A DNA stretch of 64,000 nt from Pantoea cypripedii (GTDB taxonomy: Bacteria; Pseudomonadota; Gammaproteobacteria; Enterobacterales; Enterobacteriaceae), in assembly GCF_002095535.1 (NCBI RefSeq), contig NZ_MLJI01000001.1, positions 2,283,832 through 2,347,831 on the forward strand, given 5' to 3'. The notes under the pieces are model-generated. The model worked only from the letters and a program-made list of their open reading frames with translations. It did not search any database and was not told the DNA's origin. Below are positions 1 through 11,699 of this stretch, piece after piece. The position numbers and the translations under genes were made by a program. The first letter of the stretch is position 1. Every line of letters starts with the position of its first letter.

Positions 1-485
1 CCGGAAGGAAAAGCAAAACCGGTTTCAAATGCCCAGTGTTTTTTTAACCAGCCAGGCAGCGTCGTATCATTCGCCAACAGTTGTTCCACCACCTTGCTGC
101 GCTGCTTACGTTTTAGCTCGTAAAACTGCTGTTCATCGAGACCATGGCTTTTTGCCAGCCACATCACGTAGGGACGAGGCTCCTGCACCTGATCTTTAAT
201 AAAGGATTTGGTGTACTGCCCGGTGAGGATAGCGCCATTCATGATGATGAGCAGCAAAATCGCGGGCCTGAGACGGAAGCGCAGGCACCATAATACCCAG
301 GCGCTGAGAAGCAGGCTGGTGAGTGTTCCCCAAGGGCTGGTGACCGTTTCCGTCATCCAGAACAGGAATTTCAACAGCGCACCGTGGGACCCCGGCTGCC
401 ACTGCCAGCCAGAAAGCCAGACGCTCAGTGGCATTATCAGCAATAAAAACGCCCCAATCGTCGTGCGTTGTACAATCTTTAACAT
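1..485 (-). CDS. pgpB: Phosphatidylglycerophosphatase B, C-terminus beyond the window
   Basis: Inner-membrane PAP2-family lipid phosphatase that dephosphorylates phosphatidylglycerophosphate, undecaprenyl pyrophosphate and related lipids. The visible 161 residues start MLKIVQRTT, carry hydrophobic helices near residues 9-25, 38-62 and 70-88, contain the first phosphatase motif (K-x6-RP, seen as KDQVQEPRP), and stop at the window edge in the second motif (PSG, with the expected H just outside). The next-to-ribA, divergent position matches E. coli. The ATG at 485 was chosen because it reproduces the family N-terminus. The gene is cut by the window, not broken. Confidence 0.93.
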   Translation of the reverse strand, partial: MLKIVQRTTIGAFLLLIMPLSVWLSGWQWQPGSHGALLKFLFWMTETVTSPWGTLTSLLLSAWVLWCLRFRLRPAILLLIIMNGAILTGQYTKSFIKDQVQEPRPYVMWLAKSHGLDEQQFYELKRKQRSKVVEQLLANDTTLPGWLKKHWAFETGFAFPS

Positions 486-712
486 CCACTTTCCCTTACA
501 ACCGCGTAAAATACTGTGCAATGCATAACTTTAGCTGAAAAAAGAATAACATAACCATTGCGGCTTAGATAATTGTGCTTTATCACTACAATAACTCTGA
601 CTGATTAACTGCCTGATGTCAGGTTGTGGCACAATATTGTCAGTTTTGGGGCCACACAGGCCCATGCGTTATCATGATGATAGCGCATCCTATGAAGGTT
701 CTGGAGAGTCAA

Positions 713-1306
713 ATGCAGCTTAAACGGGTAGCAGAAGCCAAACTGCCCACGCCATGGGGAGATTTCCTGATGGTTGGTTTTGAAGAACTGGCAACCGGTC
801 ACGACCACGTCGCGCTGGTTTATGGTGATGTTAGCGATCACACTGCGGTGCTGGCGCGTGTCCATTCTGAATGTCTGACGGGTGACGCTTTATTCAGCCT
901 GCGCTGTGATTGCGGGTTTCAGCTTGAAGCGGCGCTGACGGCGATCGCCGAAGAAGGCCGCGGCGTACTGCTTTATCATCGTCAGGAAGGTCGCAATATC
1001 GGCCTGTTAAACAAGATTCGTGCCTATGCACTGCAGGATAAAGGCTTTGATACCGTAGAAGCCAACCATCAGTTGGGCTTTGCCGCAGATGAACGTGATT
1101 TCACGTTATGCGCTGATATGTTCAAACTGCTGGGTATCAATGAAGTGCGCTTGCTGACTAATAACCCGCGCAAAGTGGAAATCCTCAGCGAAGCTGGCAT
1201 CAATATTGTTGAGCGCGTGCCGTTAATCGTCGGCCGCAATCCAAAGAATGCCCATTACCTCGATACCAAAGCGGAAAAGATGGGGCATCTGTTGCCGAAG
1301 TCGTAA
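713..1306 (+). CDS. ribA: GTP cyclohydrolase II
   Basis: First committed step of riboflavin synthesis: GTP to 2,5-diamino-6-ribosylamino-pyrimidinone phosphate, formate and pyrophosphate; cytoplasmic zinc enzyme. The 197-residue protein starts [10 protein letters not shown] like the E. coli enzyme and has the same length. Zinc ligands lie in [18 protein letters not shown], and the GTP-binding stretch in [15 protein letters not shown]. The frame stays open upstream to 626, but the ATG at 713 is preceded by GGAG at 7 nt and gives the family start. Monocistronic, divergent from pgpB, convergent with acnA. In E. coli it belongs to the SoxRS regulon; I did not identify a SoxS box with confidence. 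Confidence 0.97.
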   Translation: MQLKRVAEAKLPTPWGDFLMVGFEELATGHDHVALVYGDVSDHTAVLARVHSECLTGDALFSLRCDCGFQLEAALTAIAEEGRGVLLYHRQEGRNIGLLNKIRAYALQDKGFDTVEANHQLGFAADERDFTLCADMFKLLGINEVRLLTNNPRKVEILSEAGINIVERVPLIVGRNPKNAHYLDTKAEKMGHLLPKS

Positions 1307-1307
1307 T

Positions 1308-1335
1308 AAAAAAGCCGGGATCATCCCGGCTTTTT
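1308..1335. terminator. Bidirectional terminator between ribA and acnA
   Basis: Perfect GCCGGGA/TCCCGGC hairpin at 1314-1330 flanked by an A-run on the left and a T-run on the right, so it can stop transcription from ribA and from acnA. Confidence 0.9.
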
Positions 1336-1336
1336 C

Positions 1337-4015
1337 TTAGTTCAGCATGTTACGAATCACGTAGTGTAAAATGCCATCGTTCTGGTAATAGGTCAGTTCA
1401 TTCCCCGTATCAATACGACAGCGCGTCTCCAGCGTCTCACTGCTGCCATCGGCGCGAGTCAGGGTCACGTTGACGGTACACCCCGGTTTGAGCTGCGCCA
1501 GGTTTGCCACATCAATATGCTCCTCACCGGTCAGTTGCAGCGTTTTACGCGTGACCCCCTGAGGAAACTCCAGCGGCAGAATCCCCATACCAATCAGGTT
1601 TGAACGATGGATACGCTCAAACGACTCGGCAATCACCACGCGCACGCCTTGTAAACGCGGGCCTTTGGCCGCCCAGTCGCGACTGGAGCCGGAGCCGTAC
1701 TCTTTGCCCGCTATCACCGCCAGCGGTATCCCCTCCTGCTGATACTTCATGGCAGCATCGTAAATCGCCAGTTGTTCATTGCTGGGGAAATGTTTGGTAT
1801 AGCCCCCTTCCACGCCAGGGACCATCTCATTACGAATACGAATATTGGCAAAGGTGCCGCGCATCATCACTTCGTGGTTACCACGACGCGAACCATAGGA
1901 ATTGAAGTCGTTGCGCTCCACACCATGTGCCAGCAAATAACGTCCCGCCGGACTTTCTGCCTTGATACTGCCGGCCGGTGAGATGTGGTCGGTGGTGACT
2001 GAATCACCGAGCATCGCCAGAATGCGCGCACCGGTGATGTCCTGCACCGGTTTGGGTGTTTTTTCCATATCGTCAAAAAACGGTGAAAGCCGAATATAAG
2101 TTGAACCTTCATCCCAGTCGTAGGTGGCGGCTTCGCTCACCTTGATTTGTTGCCATTCCGGTGTGCCGTCAAACACTTCGGCATACTCTTTATGGAACAT
2201 ATCACTGGTCACCTTCTGTACCGCCTCGGCAATTTCTTCCGGCGATGGCCAGATTTCTTTCAGATAAACATCATGGCCGCGTTGATCCTGGCCGATCGGA
2301 TCGCTCTGCAAATTGACTTTCATATTACCCGCGAGAGCGTAAGCCACCACCAGCGGCGGCGAAGCCAGCCAGTTGGTTTTTACCAGCGGATGGATACGGC
2401 CCTCGAAGTTACGGTTACCGGAAAGCACTGCGCCGACGGTCAAATCGCCCTCTTTGATCGCGCTCTCGATACTATCCGGTAGCGGTCCCGAGTTGCCGAT
2501 ACAGGTCGTACAACCGTAACCGACCAGATTGAATCCCAGCTCGTCGAGGTAAGGAGTCAGCTGCGCGACAGCCAGATAATCAGAAACCACTTTGGAACCC
2601 GGTGCCAGCGATGCCTTCACCCAGGGTTTACGCATCAGCCCTTTTTCCACCGCTTTTTTCGCCAGTAATCCCGCTGCCATCAGCACGCTGGGATTTGAGG
2701 TATTGGTGCAGGAGGTAATCGCCGAGATCACCACCGCCCCATCATCCAGCTGATAGCTGTCACCGGTTTCGCTGTCGCGATAACTGACGCTTTTATGCGG
2801 TTTCTGTGCCTGGTTGAGTTCCAGTTCATTACTGGCGGCAAAAGCGGCAGGGACATCCCCCAGAGAAACACGGTCCTGCGGACGTTTTGGACCGGCGAGG
2901 CTGGATTCAACATCATTCATATCCAGCGCCAGTGTGCTGGTAAAGATGGGCTCGTCCCCTGGGTTACGCCACATTCCCTGCGCTTTAGCGTAGGCTTCCA
3001 CCAGTTGCACCTGCACACTATCGCGGCCAGTCAGCGTCATATAACTCAGGGTGACGTCATCAATCGGGAAGAAACCACAGGTTGCACCGTATTCCGGTGA
3101 CATATTCGCAATGGTGGCCCGATCAGCCAGCGGCAGATCCGCCAATCCATCACCATAAAATTCGACGAATTTACCTACCACGCCATGCTTACGCAGCATC
3201 TGCGTGACGGTTAAGACCAGATCAGTTGCGGTGATGCCGGGACGCAATTTTCCGGTAAGTTTAAAACCAACCACATCCGGGATCAGCATCGATACCGGCT
3301 GGCCGAGCATCGCCGCTTCTGCTTCGATACCCCCTACTCCCCAGCCCAGCACACCGAGTGCGTTAATCATGGTGGTGTGTGAATCGGTACCGACCAGCGT
3401 GTCGGGATAAGCCACCTCCGTACCGTCCACATTTTCATGCCAGATGGATTTACCGAGATACTCAAGATTCACCTGATGGCAAATGCCGGTGCCGGGTGGC
3501 ACAACGCGAAACCGATTAAAGGCTTTTTGCCCCCAGCGCAGGAAAACGTAACGCTCATGATTACGTTCCATCTCTAACCGGACGTTTTCCTCAAAAGCTT
3601 CATCGTCACCAAAGTGGTCAACCGTGACCGAGTGGTCAATCACCAGGTCTACCGGCGACAGCGGATTCACCTTTGCGACATCGCCGCCGAGACGTTTTAC
3701 TGCTTCACGCATTGCCGCCAAATCGACCACTGCTGGTACGCCGGTAAAGTCCTGCATCAGCACCCGCGCCGGGCGATAAGCGATCTCACGATCGGCATGC
3801 GCATCTTTTTGCCATGCCACCAGCGCCTGAATGTCTTCCGCCGTTACTGAGTCCTCATCCTGCCAGCGCAGCAGATTTTCCAGCAGAACTTTCATTGATT
3901 TGGGTAGACGATCGATATTGCCTAACTGGTGGGATGCTTTTTGCAGGCTGTAATATTGCCAGGTATTTTTACCAACTTTCAGCGTCTCCTGGCTCTGCTC
4001 GCGTAACGTCGACAT
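1337..4015 (-). CDS. acnA: Aconitate hydratase A
   Basis: TCA and glyoxylate cycle enzyme that interconverts citrate and isocitrate using a [4Fe-4S] cluster. The 892-residue length fits the AcnA/IRP1 family (E. coli 891). Cluster cysteines are visible in [13 protein letters not shown] (about residue 435) and in [12 protein letters not shown] (about 501 and 504). The C-terminal swivel domain holds the [13 protein letters not shown] active-site motif. A strong ribosome site (AAGGAGGAG) precedes the ATG at 4015. AcnA is the stationary-phase, oxidative-stress aconitase in E. coli, and apo-AcnA can bind mRNA. It lies downstream of three tiny genes as in E. coli. Confidence 0.98.
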   Translation of the reverse strand: MSTLREQSQETLKVGKNTWQYYSLQKASHQLGNIDRLPKSMKVLLENLLRWQDEDSVTAEDIQALVAWQKDAHADREIAYRPARVLMQDFTGVPAVVDLAAMREAVKRLGGDVAKVNPLSPVDLVIDHSVTVDHFGDDEAFEENVRLEMERNHERYVFLRWGQKAFNRFRVVPPGTGICHQVNLEYLGKSIWHENVDGTEVAYPDTLVGTDSHTTMINALGVLGWGVGGIEAEAAMLGQPVSMLIPDVVGFKLTGKLRPGITATDLVLTVTQMLRKHGVVGKFVEFYGDGLADLPLADRATIANMSPEYGATCGFFPIDDVTLSYMTLTGRDSVQVQLVEAYAKAQGMWRNPGDEPIFTSTLALDMNDVESSLAGPKRPQDRVSLGDVPAAFAASNELELNQAQKPHKSVSYRDSETGDSYQLDDGAVVISAITSCTNTSNPSVLMAAGLLAKKAVEKGLMRKPWVKASLAPGSKVVSDYLAVAQLTPYLDELGFNLVGYGCTTCIGNSGPLPDSIESAIKEGDLTVGAVLSGNRNFEGRIHPLVKTNWLASPPLVVAYALAGNMKVNLQSDPIGQDQRGHDVYLKEIWPSPEEIAEAVQKVTSDMFHKEYAEVFDGTPEWQQIKVSEAATYDWDEGSTYIRLSPFFDDMEKTPKPVQDITGARILAMLGDSVTTDHISPAGSIKAESPAGRYLLAHGVERNDFNSYGSRRGNHEVMMRGTFANIRIRNEMVPGVEGGYTKHFPSNEQLAIYDAAMKYQQEGIPLAVIAGKEYGSGSSRDWAAKGPRLQGVRVVIAESFERIHRSNLIGMGILPLEFPQGVTRKTLQLTGEEHIDVANLAQLKPGCTVNVTLTRADGSSETLETRCRIDTGNELTYYQNDGILHYVIRNMLN

Positions 4016-4146
4016 AGCTCCTCCTTAATAATGACACTCTTAACCTCAGTAACCACAAGGTTTAGCTTAAAGATAGACCACATTCTCGTTAACGTTTTGA
4101 TAACAACACGAAATGACACATTCAGCTATGTATTTAACTACAAACA

Positions 4147-4177
4147 AAAATGCCCCGACGATGAGTCGAGGCATTTA
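4147..4177 (-). terminator. Terminator after the ymiC-like gene
   Basis: On the minus strand TGCCTCGAC pairs with GTCGGGGCA (one G-U), followed by a T-run. It separates the small-gene cluster from the acnA promoter region (4016-4146). Confidence 0.75.
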
Positions 4178-4204
4178 AAATGCGAAACAATTTGAGTTAT
4201 TGGA

Positions 4205-4291
4205 TTACATTATCATCCACACGGCAGCGGCCCAAAAAAGGAATGAAAAGGCATATATGCTGAACCATGACATTGTTGTTGTTGCATTCAT
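4205..4291 (-). CDS. 28-residue single-span membrane protein, YmiC-like
   Basis: Tiny gene encoding MNATTTMSWFSIYAFSF followed by LFWAAAVWMIM, essentially one transmembrane helix with a short Thr-rich N-terminus. A very strong ribosome site (GGGAGGGAG) sits 8 nt before the ATG, and a terminator follows at 4147-4177; these two signals are the main support for its being translated. E. coli has the unannotated-function small protein gene ymiC at the equivalent place between yciX and acnA, so I suggest homology from position. I cannot confirm it from sequence, and no function is known to me. Confidence 0.6.
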   Translation of the reverse strand: MNATTTMSWFSIYAFSFLFWAAAVWMIM

Positions 4292-4463
4292 AGAGTCACT
4301 CCCTCCCGGATTCCGGGTAAAAAGGGATAACGTCCTCAGCCAAAGCTGATGACACCATTTTTATATGCTGAGTGTGAAAAGAGGGGCTTTAAAGTTGCCC
4401 ACCGGATAACCCGGAAAAGAAGGACTACTCGTTGATATAAAAAGAGCAGAACGCAGACCTGCG

Positions 4464-4643
4464 TTATTTGGACTTCGGATCCATGAATGATTCAATAAAC
4501 TGACGCTGCTTTTCACTCAGTTCCCACGATGAAGGGATCACTCCATCCTGCTCAGTGCTGACAGCATCTTTCGCTTTACACGCAGGCGTGTTGGGCTGAC
4601 GTGCAGAAACCGGAGATTTACTGCTGAGTGTATTTGCCCACAT
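4464..4643 (-). CDS. yciX: Small conserved protein of unknown function, YciX
   Basis: 59 residues, soluble and polar, start MWANTLSSKSP and end ESFMDPKSK. The C-terminal half (WELSEKQRQFIESFMDPK) looks like a short amphipathic helix. It begins 3 nt after the ymiA stop codon, so the two are almost certainly co-transcribed and coupled. Identified as YciX mainly by its place between ymiA and acnA, as in E. coli; function unknown. A hairpin (AACGCAGGTCTGCGTT) lies directly at its 3' end, 4451-4466. Confidence 0.7.
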   Translation of the reverse strand: MWANTLSSKSPVSARQPNTPACKAKDAVSTEQDGVIPSSWELSEKQRQFIESFMDPKSK

Positions 4644-4646
4644 GGC

Positions 4647-4805
4647 TTAACCCCACATACGCCAAATCATTAGTGCCACCACTACCCAGAACAAGGCTGA
4701 TGCAGCGAAGACAGTCAACCAGGCTTTGCGACGGATGTTACCTGAACGCCCAACCTTGGTGCTTTTAGCCCGGAAATCCGGTTGTACAGTTAATCTCGTA
4801 GCCAT
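4647..4805 (-). CDS. ymiA: Small membrane protein YmiA
   Basis: 52 residues: a basic N-terminal half (MATRLTVQPDFRAKSTKV, then RRKAW) followed by one transmembrane segment ending ALFWVVVALMIWRMWG. The segment RKAW..VF...SALFWVVVAL.IW matches what I remember of E. coli YmiA, including the C-terminal WG. First gene of the ymiA-yciX pair, transcribed toward acnA. Positive-inside rule suggests the N-terminus is cytoplasmic. Function unknown. Confidence 0.8.
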   Translation of the reverse strand: MATRLTVQPDFRAKSTKVGRSGNIRRKAWLTVFAASALFWVVVALMIWRMWG

Positions 4806-5297
4806 AGTTTTTGATAATCACTCTCAATAAAACGATTGATGACATCGATTAAGATTTAGGACGAATCCTAAACGCGTTAAGACCAAAAATCCAGTTATTT
4901 TTATTGAGCACAACGATTAATGCTATTTATCAAAATGTCAGAAACTGATGAGATAAATTTAATAACTAAGCAAACTATTAATTAAATAGTTACATTGTAA
5001 ATTTGGGTTAAATCAAAATTAGATCCAATCTTAATTCAACCTTAATTTACCGGGCCAGATAAAAAGCCCTTCCCCATCAACTCTTAACTGGAGTATGGGA
5101 ATATTCCTGGGATCTCGCAAAGCGGTAAAGTAAAAAATGTGTACTAATTCGCATTTAAGAACTAACAATGAAAAAACATGTGACCGATGTTTCATTTACA
5201 AAAAAATAATGAAAATTTTTGAGCTACGGCTGGCGCTAAGTAAGGAATAAACTGAGGGTGCCAGTCAGGCACCCCGGAAAAATAATGACTTAGCGGA
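4806..5297. other. AT-rich intergenic region ymiA-cysB
   Basis: About 490 nt without a supported gene. It must carry the ymiA promoter at the right-hand side. Near cysB a hairpin (GGGTGCC/GGCACCC, 5255-5273) probably marks the cysB 3' end, though its U-tract is weak. A 13-codon ORF at 5168-5209 has no ribosome site and was not called. Confidence 0.5.
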
Positions 5298-6374
<1,077 letters not shown>

Positions 6375-6430
6375 CTATAACCACTATATCAGTTAAAGAA
6401 AGAATGTAGAACGATTAGCTATAAGGATGG

Positions 6431-6456
6431 GAAAAAGGCCAGCGAATGCTGGCCTT
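6431..6456 (-). terminator. topA terminator
   Basis: On the minus strand AAGGCCAGC pairs with GCTGGCCTT, followed by TTTC; sits 10 nt after the topA stop codon. Confidence 0.85.
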
Positions 6457-6464
6457 GAGGAGGA

Positions 6465-9065
6465 TTACTTCTTCGCTTCCTGCCATTTACCGTCGATATA
6501 GAAGGCAGACCAACCGGTCGCTTTGCCCTCTTTTTCTGAGGCAACATATTGCTGCTTAGTCTTGCGACTAAAGCGCACCATGGTTTTATTGCCTTCCGGA
6601 TCGGCGGCCGGTGCTTCTGCCAGATATTTCAGTTTTTCCGGCAGGCGGTCAGCGAAACGCTGTAACTCTTCCACCAGCGGCGCACGGGTTTCGCGCGATT
6701 TCGGGAAGGTATTGGCGGCCAGGAATACACCGGCTGCGCCATCACGCAGGACGAAATACGCATCCGACTTCTCGCACGGCAGTTCCGGCAACGGTACCGG
6801 ATCTTCCTTCGGCGGCGCGACTTCACCGTTACGCAGGATTTTGCGGGTGTTTTTACACTCGTCGTTGGTACAGGCCATGTACTTACCGAAACGTCCCATT
6901 TTCAGGTGCATTTCAGAACCACATTTTTCGCATTCAACGATCGGGCCGTCATAACCTTTAATACGGAACTCGCCCTGCTCGATTTCGTAGCCATCACATT
7001 CCGGGTTGTTACCACAGACATGCAACTTGCGCTGATTATCAATCAGGTAACTGTCCATCGCAGTGCCACACTTCTGGCAACGGCGGCGGGCGCGTAATGC
7101 GTTGGTTTCCGCATCGTCGCCTTCCAGCACGTTCAGCACTTCGTTTTCCGGGATCAGGTTGATGGTCTGCTTACAACGCTCTTTCGGCGGCAGCGCATAA
7201 CCGGAACAACCGAGGAACACGCCGGTGCTGGCGGTGCGAATACCCATCTTACGTCCACAGGTGGGGCAATCGATGGAGGTCAGCACCATCTGGTTCGGCT
7301 GCATGCCGCCTTCTTCCGGCTCTTTTTCGGCCTGATCCAGCTGCTGGCTGAAATCGCTAAAGAAAGAATCCAGCACACCTTTCCACTCAGCCTGGTTGTT
7401 TGCCACCTGATCGAGACTGTCTTCCATGTGCGCGGTGAAGTCGTAGTTCATCAGCTCACGGAAGTTTTCTTCCAGGCGATCGGTGACAATCTCACCCATT
7501 TTTTCCGCGTAGAAACGACGGTTCTCGACGCGCACATAACCACGGTCCTGAATCGTCGAGATGATGGAAGCATAGGTAGAAGGACGACCAATACCGCGCT
7601 TTTCCAGCTCACGCACCAGCGAAGCTTCACTGAAACGGGCTGGCGGCTTGGTAAAGTGCTGGCTTGGCAGCAATTCTTTCAGATCCAGCACATCGCCAAC
7701 ATTCACCGGTGGCAACGTCAGATCTTCATCATTCTTGCGCAGCGCAGGCATCACGCGAGTCCAGCCATCAAAACGCAGAGTGCGTCCTTTGGCTTTCAGT
7801 TTGAAGTCAGCTGCGCCCACGGTCAGCGTGGTGGAGTCATACTGCGCTGGCACCATCTGGCAGGCAACGAACTGACGCCAAATCAGCTGATAAAGCTTCT
7901 GCGCGTCCGCTTCCATATCCTTCAGCTTATCCGCCACGATTTCCACGTCAGAAGGACGAATCGCTTCGTGCGCTTCCTGCGAATTGTCTTTGCTGGCGTA
8001 AGTATTAGGCGCCTCTGGCAGATATTTCTTACCAAAATTCTGGTCGATATAACCGCGTGCCATAGCAATGGCATCCTGACTCAGGTTGGTGGAGTCAGTA
8101 CGCATATAAGTGATGTGGCCCGCTTCGTACAGACGCTGTGCCATCATCATGGTTTTCTTCACGCCGAAGCCAAGACGCGTGCTGGCCGCCTGTTGCAGGG
8201 TTGAAGTAATGAAAGGCGCAGAAGGCTTGCTGCTGGTCGGTTTATCTTCACGATCCAGCACGTCATAACGGGCTTTCTGCAACAGGGCAACTGCCGCATG
8301 GGTCTGTTCACGGTTAACCGGACGGAAGGCTTTATCACCCTGATGCGTCACCTGCATCGCCAGCGCATCGCCTTTGGGCGTAACGAAGTCAGCATCGATT
8401 TCCCAGTATTCTTCCGGGACGAAAGCTTTGATTTCGCGCTCGCGCTCTACCACCAGACGCACTGCGACTGACTGCACACGACCGGCAGACAGGCCACGGG
8501 CAATTTTCTTCCACAGCAGCGGAGAAACCATATAACCCACCACGCGGTCCATAAAACGGCGCGCCTGCTGGGCATTAACACGTTCGATATTCAGCTCGCC
8601 CGGCTTATCAAACGCCTGACGAATCGCATTTTTGGTGATTTCGTTAAACACCACGCGGCTGAAACGTTTGTCGTCGCCACCGATAACCTCGCGCAGATGC
8701 CAGGCAATGGCTTCCCCTTCGCGGTCAAGGTCGGTTGCGAGATAGATGTGATCAGCATCGGCCGCAAGGCTTTTCAGTTCTGAAACAACCTTCTCTTTAC
8801 CCGGCAGAATCTGATAATCCGCCTGCCAGCCATGCCAGGGATCCACGCCCATGCGGTTCACCAGCGCGGCTTTTTCATCTTTCTTTACCTTCTTACCGGC
8901 GGGTTTCGCTTTTTCCCCGTCGGCACTTTTACGGGTCGTTGAACCACTGGTCGGCAAATCACGGATATGACCGACGCTGGATTTCACCACGTAGTCATTA
9001 CCGAGGTATTTATTGATTGTTTTGGCCTTTGCCGGGGACTCAACGATGACGAGTGCTTTACCCAT
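6465..9065 (-). CDS. topA: DNA topoisomerase I (omega protein)
   Basis: Type IA topoisomerase that relaxes negative supercoils; 866 residues (E. coli 865). N-terminal Toprim domain ([22 protein letters not shown]; acidic [14 protein letters not shown]), catalytic tyrosine in [13 protein letters not shown] near residue 320, and three C-terminal Cys4 zinc ribbons (CPTCG...C, CQKCG...C, CEKCG...C) followed by a Lys-rich tail. Divergent from yciN across about 370 nt, where multiple supercoiling-sensitive promoters are expected from E. coli. Confidence 0.98.
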   Translation of the reverse strand: MGKALVIVESPAKAKTINKYLGNDYVVKSSVGHIRDLPTSGSTTRKSADGEKAKPAGKKVKKDEKAALVNRMGVDPWHGWQADYQILPGKEKVVSELKSLAADADHIYLATDLDREGEAIAWHLREVIGGDDKRFSRVVFNEITKNAIRQAFDKPGELNIERVNAQQARRFMDRVVGYMVSPLLWKKIARGLSAGRVQSVAVRLVVEREREIKAFVPEEYWEIDADFVTPKGDALAMQVTHQGDKAFRPVNREQTHAAVALLQKARYDVLDREDKPTSSKPSAPFITSTLQQAASTRLGFGVKKTMMMAQRLYEAGHITYMRTDSTNLSQDAIAMARGYIDQNFGKKYLPEAPNTYASKDNSQEAHEAIRPSDVEIVADKLKDMEADAQKLYQLIWRQFVACQMVPAQYDSTTLTVGAADFKLKAKGRTLRFDGWTRVMPALRKNDEDLTLPPVNVGDVLDLKELLPSQHFTKPPARFSEASLVRELEKRGIGRPSTYASIISTIQDRGYVRVENRRFYAEKMGEIVTDRLEENFRELMNYDFTAHMEDSLDQVANNQAEWKGVLDSFFSDFSQQLDQAEKEPEEGGMQPNQMVLTSIDCPTCGRKMGIRTASTGVFLGCSGYALPPKERCKQTINLIPENEVLNVLEGDDAETNALRARRRCQKCGTAMDSYLIDNQRKLHVCGNNPECDGYEIEQGEFRIKGYDGPIVECEKCGSEMHLKMGRFGKYMACTNDECKNTRKILRNGEVAPPKEDPVPLPELPCEKSDAYFVLRDGAAGVFLAANTFPKSRETRAPLVEELQRFADRLPEKLKYLAEAPAADPEGNKTMVRFSRKTKQQYVASEKEGKATGWSAFYIDGKWQEAKK

Positions 9066-9435
9066 ATGTACCTTTACCTAATTGAAACGTCCTGATAAAC
9101 GGGAGAGGATTGGAGACCCTGAAACCCAACGGGTTCAATATTGCTGCCACTTTTTCACTTTTCAAGGCAACCGGGACAATCTCAGGTCAGATTGCATCGA
9201 CTTATGCAACTTTATGATTAGGAGCGAGTTTTCCATCTGACAGTATCACACATCCCGGTGTGATCTCCCTGAAATCTGAATCGCCCACACTCTACCTGAT
9301 AAAATCCGTTACGCAACTTAATTAGCACTCTGTTTAATTTTGCGCCAGTTTTGTCTGTTGTCACTGATTTGCACCTCCCACTCACTGGCAAGTAATATAG
9401 AAGGAGAAAAGTGACTGTCAAAAAAGGAGTGAATA
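9066..9435. promoter_or_regulatory. topA-yciN divergent promoter region with a palindrome
   Basis: 370 nt without genes. It contains a 20-nt palindrome, ATCACACATCCCGGTGTGAT, at 9245-9264 (7-bp arms, 6-nt centre), a plausible operator for a dimeric regulator; its arms are in the opposite polarity to a CRP site. A good ribosome site (AAGGAGTG) precedes yciN. Individual topA promoters were not resolved. Confidence 0.45.
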
Positions 9436-9684
9436 ATGTCAGCATTTACGGAATCCATTTCACGCCAGGTGTTACTGGAAAAAGCCAATCAGCTTATCAA
9501 AGAGCACGATGATTATTTCGCCGGTATGGAAGCAAATGAGGTCATCCAGCAAGGCGATGTATTGGTGTTTCGCGGCCCGTTCTTTCTTGATGAACAAGGG
9601 TTACCCACCGCCAAAACCACTGCCGTTTTTAACGTGTTCAAATACCTGGCGCTGACCTTTTCTTCCCACTATCACCTGGAATAA
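9436..9684 (+). CDS. yciN: YciN family protein (DUF2498)
   Basis: 82 residues, acidic, small soluble protein. The segment GMEANEVIQQGDVLVF..FFLDEQGLPTAKTTAVFN closely resembles E. coli YciN, including FLDEQGLPTAK-TAVFN. Function is not established. Same location as in E. coli, between topA and sohB. The ATG at 9436 follows AAGGAG; convergent with sohB over a shared terminator. Confidence 0.9.
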   Translation: MSAFTESISRQVLLEKANQLIKEHDDYFAGMEANEVIQQGDVLVFRGPFFLDEQGLPTAKTTAVFNVFKYLALTFSSHYHLE

Positions 9685-9712
9685 AAAAACCCGGCCGGAG
9701 CCGGGTCGTTTT
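9683..9712. terminator. Bidirectional terminator yciN/sohB
   Basis: A-run, then ACCCGGC-CGGA-GCCGGGT hairpin (9689-9706), then a T-rich stretch; the sohB stop codon lies at its right edge. Confidence 0.85.
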
Positions 9713-10757
9713 ACAGTAGCGGCTTATTACCACGCTGCCACATTTTCAGAATTACCCGCTCCGCTGCCAGGCTGGCACTGTGTGTCACCCGGTCAATCAT
9801 TTTACGTTTGCGGGCATAGTGCACGCCGAGCACGGTGAAGCGGTCCATCTGATGGATAATCAGCGCATCACTGGTGCCAATTTCGTCAACCAGCCCCAGA
9901 TCCAGCGCCTGGCGACCATACCAGTGCTCGCCGGTCGCCACCTTCTCCAGGTCGAGGGTTGGGCGCATCTGATGGACAAAATCTTTAAACAGCTGATGCG
10001 TTTCGTTCAGATCTTCGCGAAACTTTTCCCGGCCTTCATCGGTATTTTCACCAAACAGTGTCAGGGTACGTTTGTATTGACCCGCAGTGTGCAGCTCGAT
10101 ATCGATGTCGTTACGTTTGAGCAGACGGTTAAAGTTGGGGATTTGCGCCACGACGCCAATCGAACCCACGATCGAGAACGGTGCCGCAACAATGCGATCG
10201 GCGACACACGCCATCATGTAACCACCACTGGCGGCCACCTTATCGACCGCCGCCGTCAGCGTCAGGCCCGCATCGCGAAGCCGTTGCAACTGCGACGCCG
10301 CCAGGCCATATCCGTGTACCACCCCGCCGGGGCTTTCCAGCTTCAGCAGCACTTCATCGCCCGGTGTGGCCACCGCCAGCACCGCAGAGATCTCTTCACG
10401 CAGTGAGCTGACTTCCCCGGCATCCATACTGCCTTTAAATTCCAGCACATACAGCGTCGGCTTTTCCGCTTCCGCTACACCGGCTTTGGCATTGCGTTTA
10501 GCGGTTTTTGCTTTCTGCTTCTCTTCTTTTTTATGCTGTTTCAGCCAGACTTTTTGCATCTGAGGCTTCATTTTCGCCAGCTGCAAATCCTCTTTCATCT
10601 GGCGGTAGTCTTCATCCAGATGGGTTAAGCGCAGCTGACCGCCGCTGTGACGTTTACGCAGCGCCGCATTGAGCACAATCAGAACAATAGCTGCGATCGT
10701 CACCACCACGGTGACGGCCTTGGCCAGAAATAATCCATAGCTGGAGAGTAAATCCAT
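9711..10757 (-). CDS. sohB: Inner-membrane S49 peptidase SohB
   Basis: 348 residues (E. coli 349). N-terminal membrane anchor (about 8-30), a Lys/Gln-rich charged linker (70-100), then an S49 (SppA-like) Ser-Lys protease domain: LKLESPGGVVHGYG, nucleophile serine in VAASGGYMMACVADRI, and general-base lysine in TAGQYKRTLTLFG. Suggested to be a periplasmic-facing peptidase; in E. coli it was found as a multicopy suppressor of degP (htrA). Function otherwise poorly defined. Confidence 0.95.
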   Translation of the reverse strand: MDLLSSYGLFLAKAVTVVVTIAAIVLIVLNAALRKRHSGGQLRLTHLDEDYRQMKEDLQLAKMKPQMQKVWLKQHKKEEKQKAKTAKRNAKAGVAEAEKPTLYVLEFKGSMDAGEVSSLREEISAVLAVATPGDEVLLKLESPGGVVHGYGLAASQLQRLRDAGLTLTAAVDKVAASGGYMMACVADRIVAAPFSIVGSIGVVAQIPNFNRLLKRNDIDIELHTAGQYKRTLTLFGENTDEGREKFREDLNETHQLFKDFVHQMRPTLDLEKVATGEHWYGRQALDLGLVDEIGTSDALIIHQMDRFTVLGVHYARKRKMIDRVTHSASLAAERVILKMWQRGNKPLL

Positions 10758-10934
10758 TCTGCCGCCTTATTAAACAGTGAATTACAGACAAAGGCTGAGT
10801 TTACCCGCTTTACCCGCGTTCGTCGCCTGAATTGCCCGCAGGCGGCACAGAATGCACGGTTGAGCGATTGCACCGAACGCCAATTTGAGGCATAAAACCA
10901 AAAAAACCCTCTGACCTGTGCAAAGGACATCGCT

Positions 10935-11699
10935 GTGCATTATCAACCGAAAAGCGATCTGCTTGAAAATCGTATTATCCTGGTCACCGGCGCTTCTGAC
11001 GGTATTGGCCGCGAAGCCGCTTTAACCTATGCGCGTTATGGCGCGCAGGTGATCCTGTTGGGCCGTAATCCCGATACGCTGCAACAAACGGAACAGGCGA
11101 TCAATCGGCTTAACAAAAAGCCCGCATCATCCTTGCTGCTGGATTTTTCCCATGCCACGCCAGAAAGTTGCCAGCAACTGGCACAACAGCTGGCCCAGCA
11201 GGTACCGCGCCTGGATGGCGTGCTGCATAACGCCGGCATTCTCGGTGAAATTGTGCCGCTTGCCGAACTGGAGCCACATATCTGGCGTCAGGTGATGCAA
11301 ATTAACCTCGATGCCACCTTTTTTCTCACCCAGGCTCTGCTGCCATTGCTGCTGAAATCCGATGCTGGCTCCCTGATCTTCACCACCTCCAGTGTCGGAC
11401 GGGTGGGCCGTGCGGGCTGGGGGGCCTATGCCGTGTCAAAATTTGCCACCGAAGGCATGATGCAGGTGTTGGCTGATGAATATAAAAATCGCCATTTACG
11501 GGTAAATTGCATCAATCCTGGCGGTACTCGCACCAAAATGCGCGCCAGTGCGTTCCCGGATGAAGACGCCAGCCTGCTGAAGACCCCGACTGATTTGATG
11601 CCGCTCTACCTTTATTTAATGGGTGATGACAGCAGACGGAAAACCGGCATCAGTTTTGACGCGCAGCCAGGACGCAAACCCGGACCGGCCAGCGCATGA
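10935..11699 (+). CDS. yciK: Short-chain dehydrogenase/reductase YciK
   Basis: 254-residue classical SDR: cofactor-binding TGASDGIGREAA near the N-terminus, NAG motif (LHNAGILG), catalytic serine (TTSSVGR), YxxxK (YAVSKFATEG), and the family C-terminus DDSRRKTG..FDAQPGRKPG. Physiological substrate unknown; the genetic link to btuR is conserved. The stop codon overlaps the btuR start (ATGA), indicating translational coupling. Confidence 0.95.
   Translation: MHYQPKSDLLENRIILVTGASDGIGREAALTYARYGAQVILLGRNPDTLQQTEQAINRLNKKPASSLLLDFSHATPESCQQLAQQLAQQVPRLDGVLHNAGILGEIVPLAELEPHIWRQVMQINLDATFFLTQALLPLLLKSDAGSLIFTTSSVGRVGRAGWGAYAVSKFATEGMMQVLADEYKNRHLRVNCINPGGTRTKMRASAFPDEDASLLKTPTDLMPLYLYLMGDDSRRKTGISFDAQPGRKPGPASA

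Noticed and set aside
5168..5209. 13-codon ORF upstream of cysB
   Set aside because: No ribosome-binding site and no known homologue.
7428..8204. 258-codon plus-strand ORF
   Set aside because: Entirely antisense to topA, His/Gln-rich shadow composition, no supporting signals.
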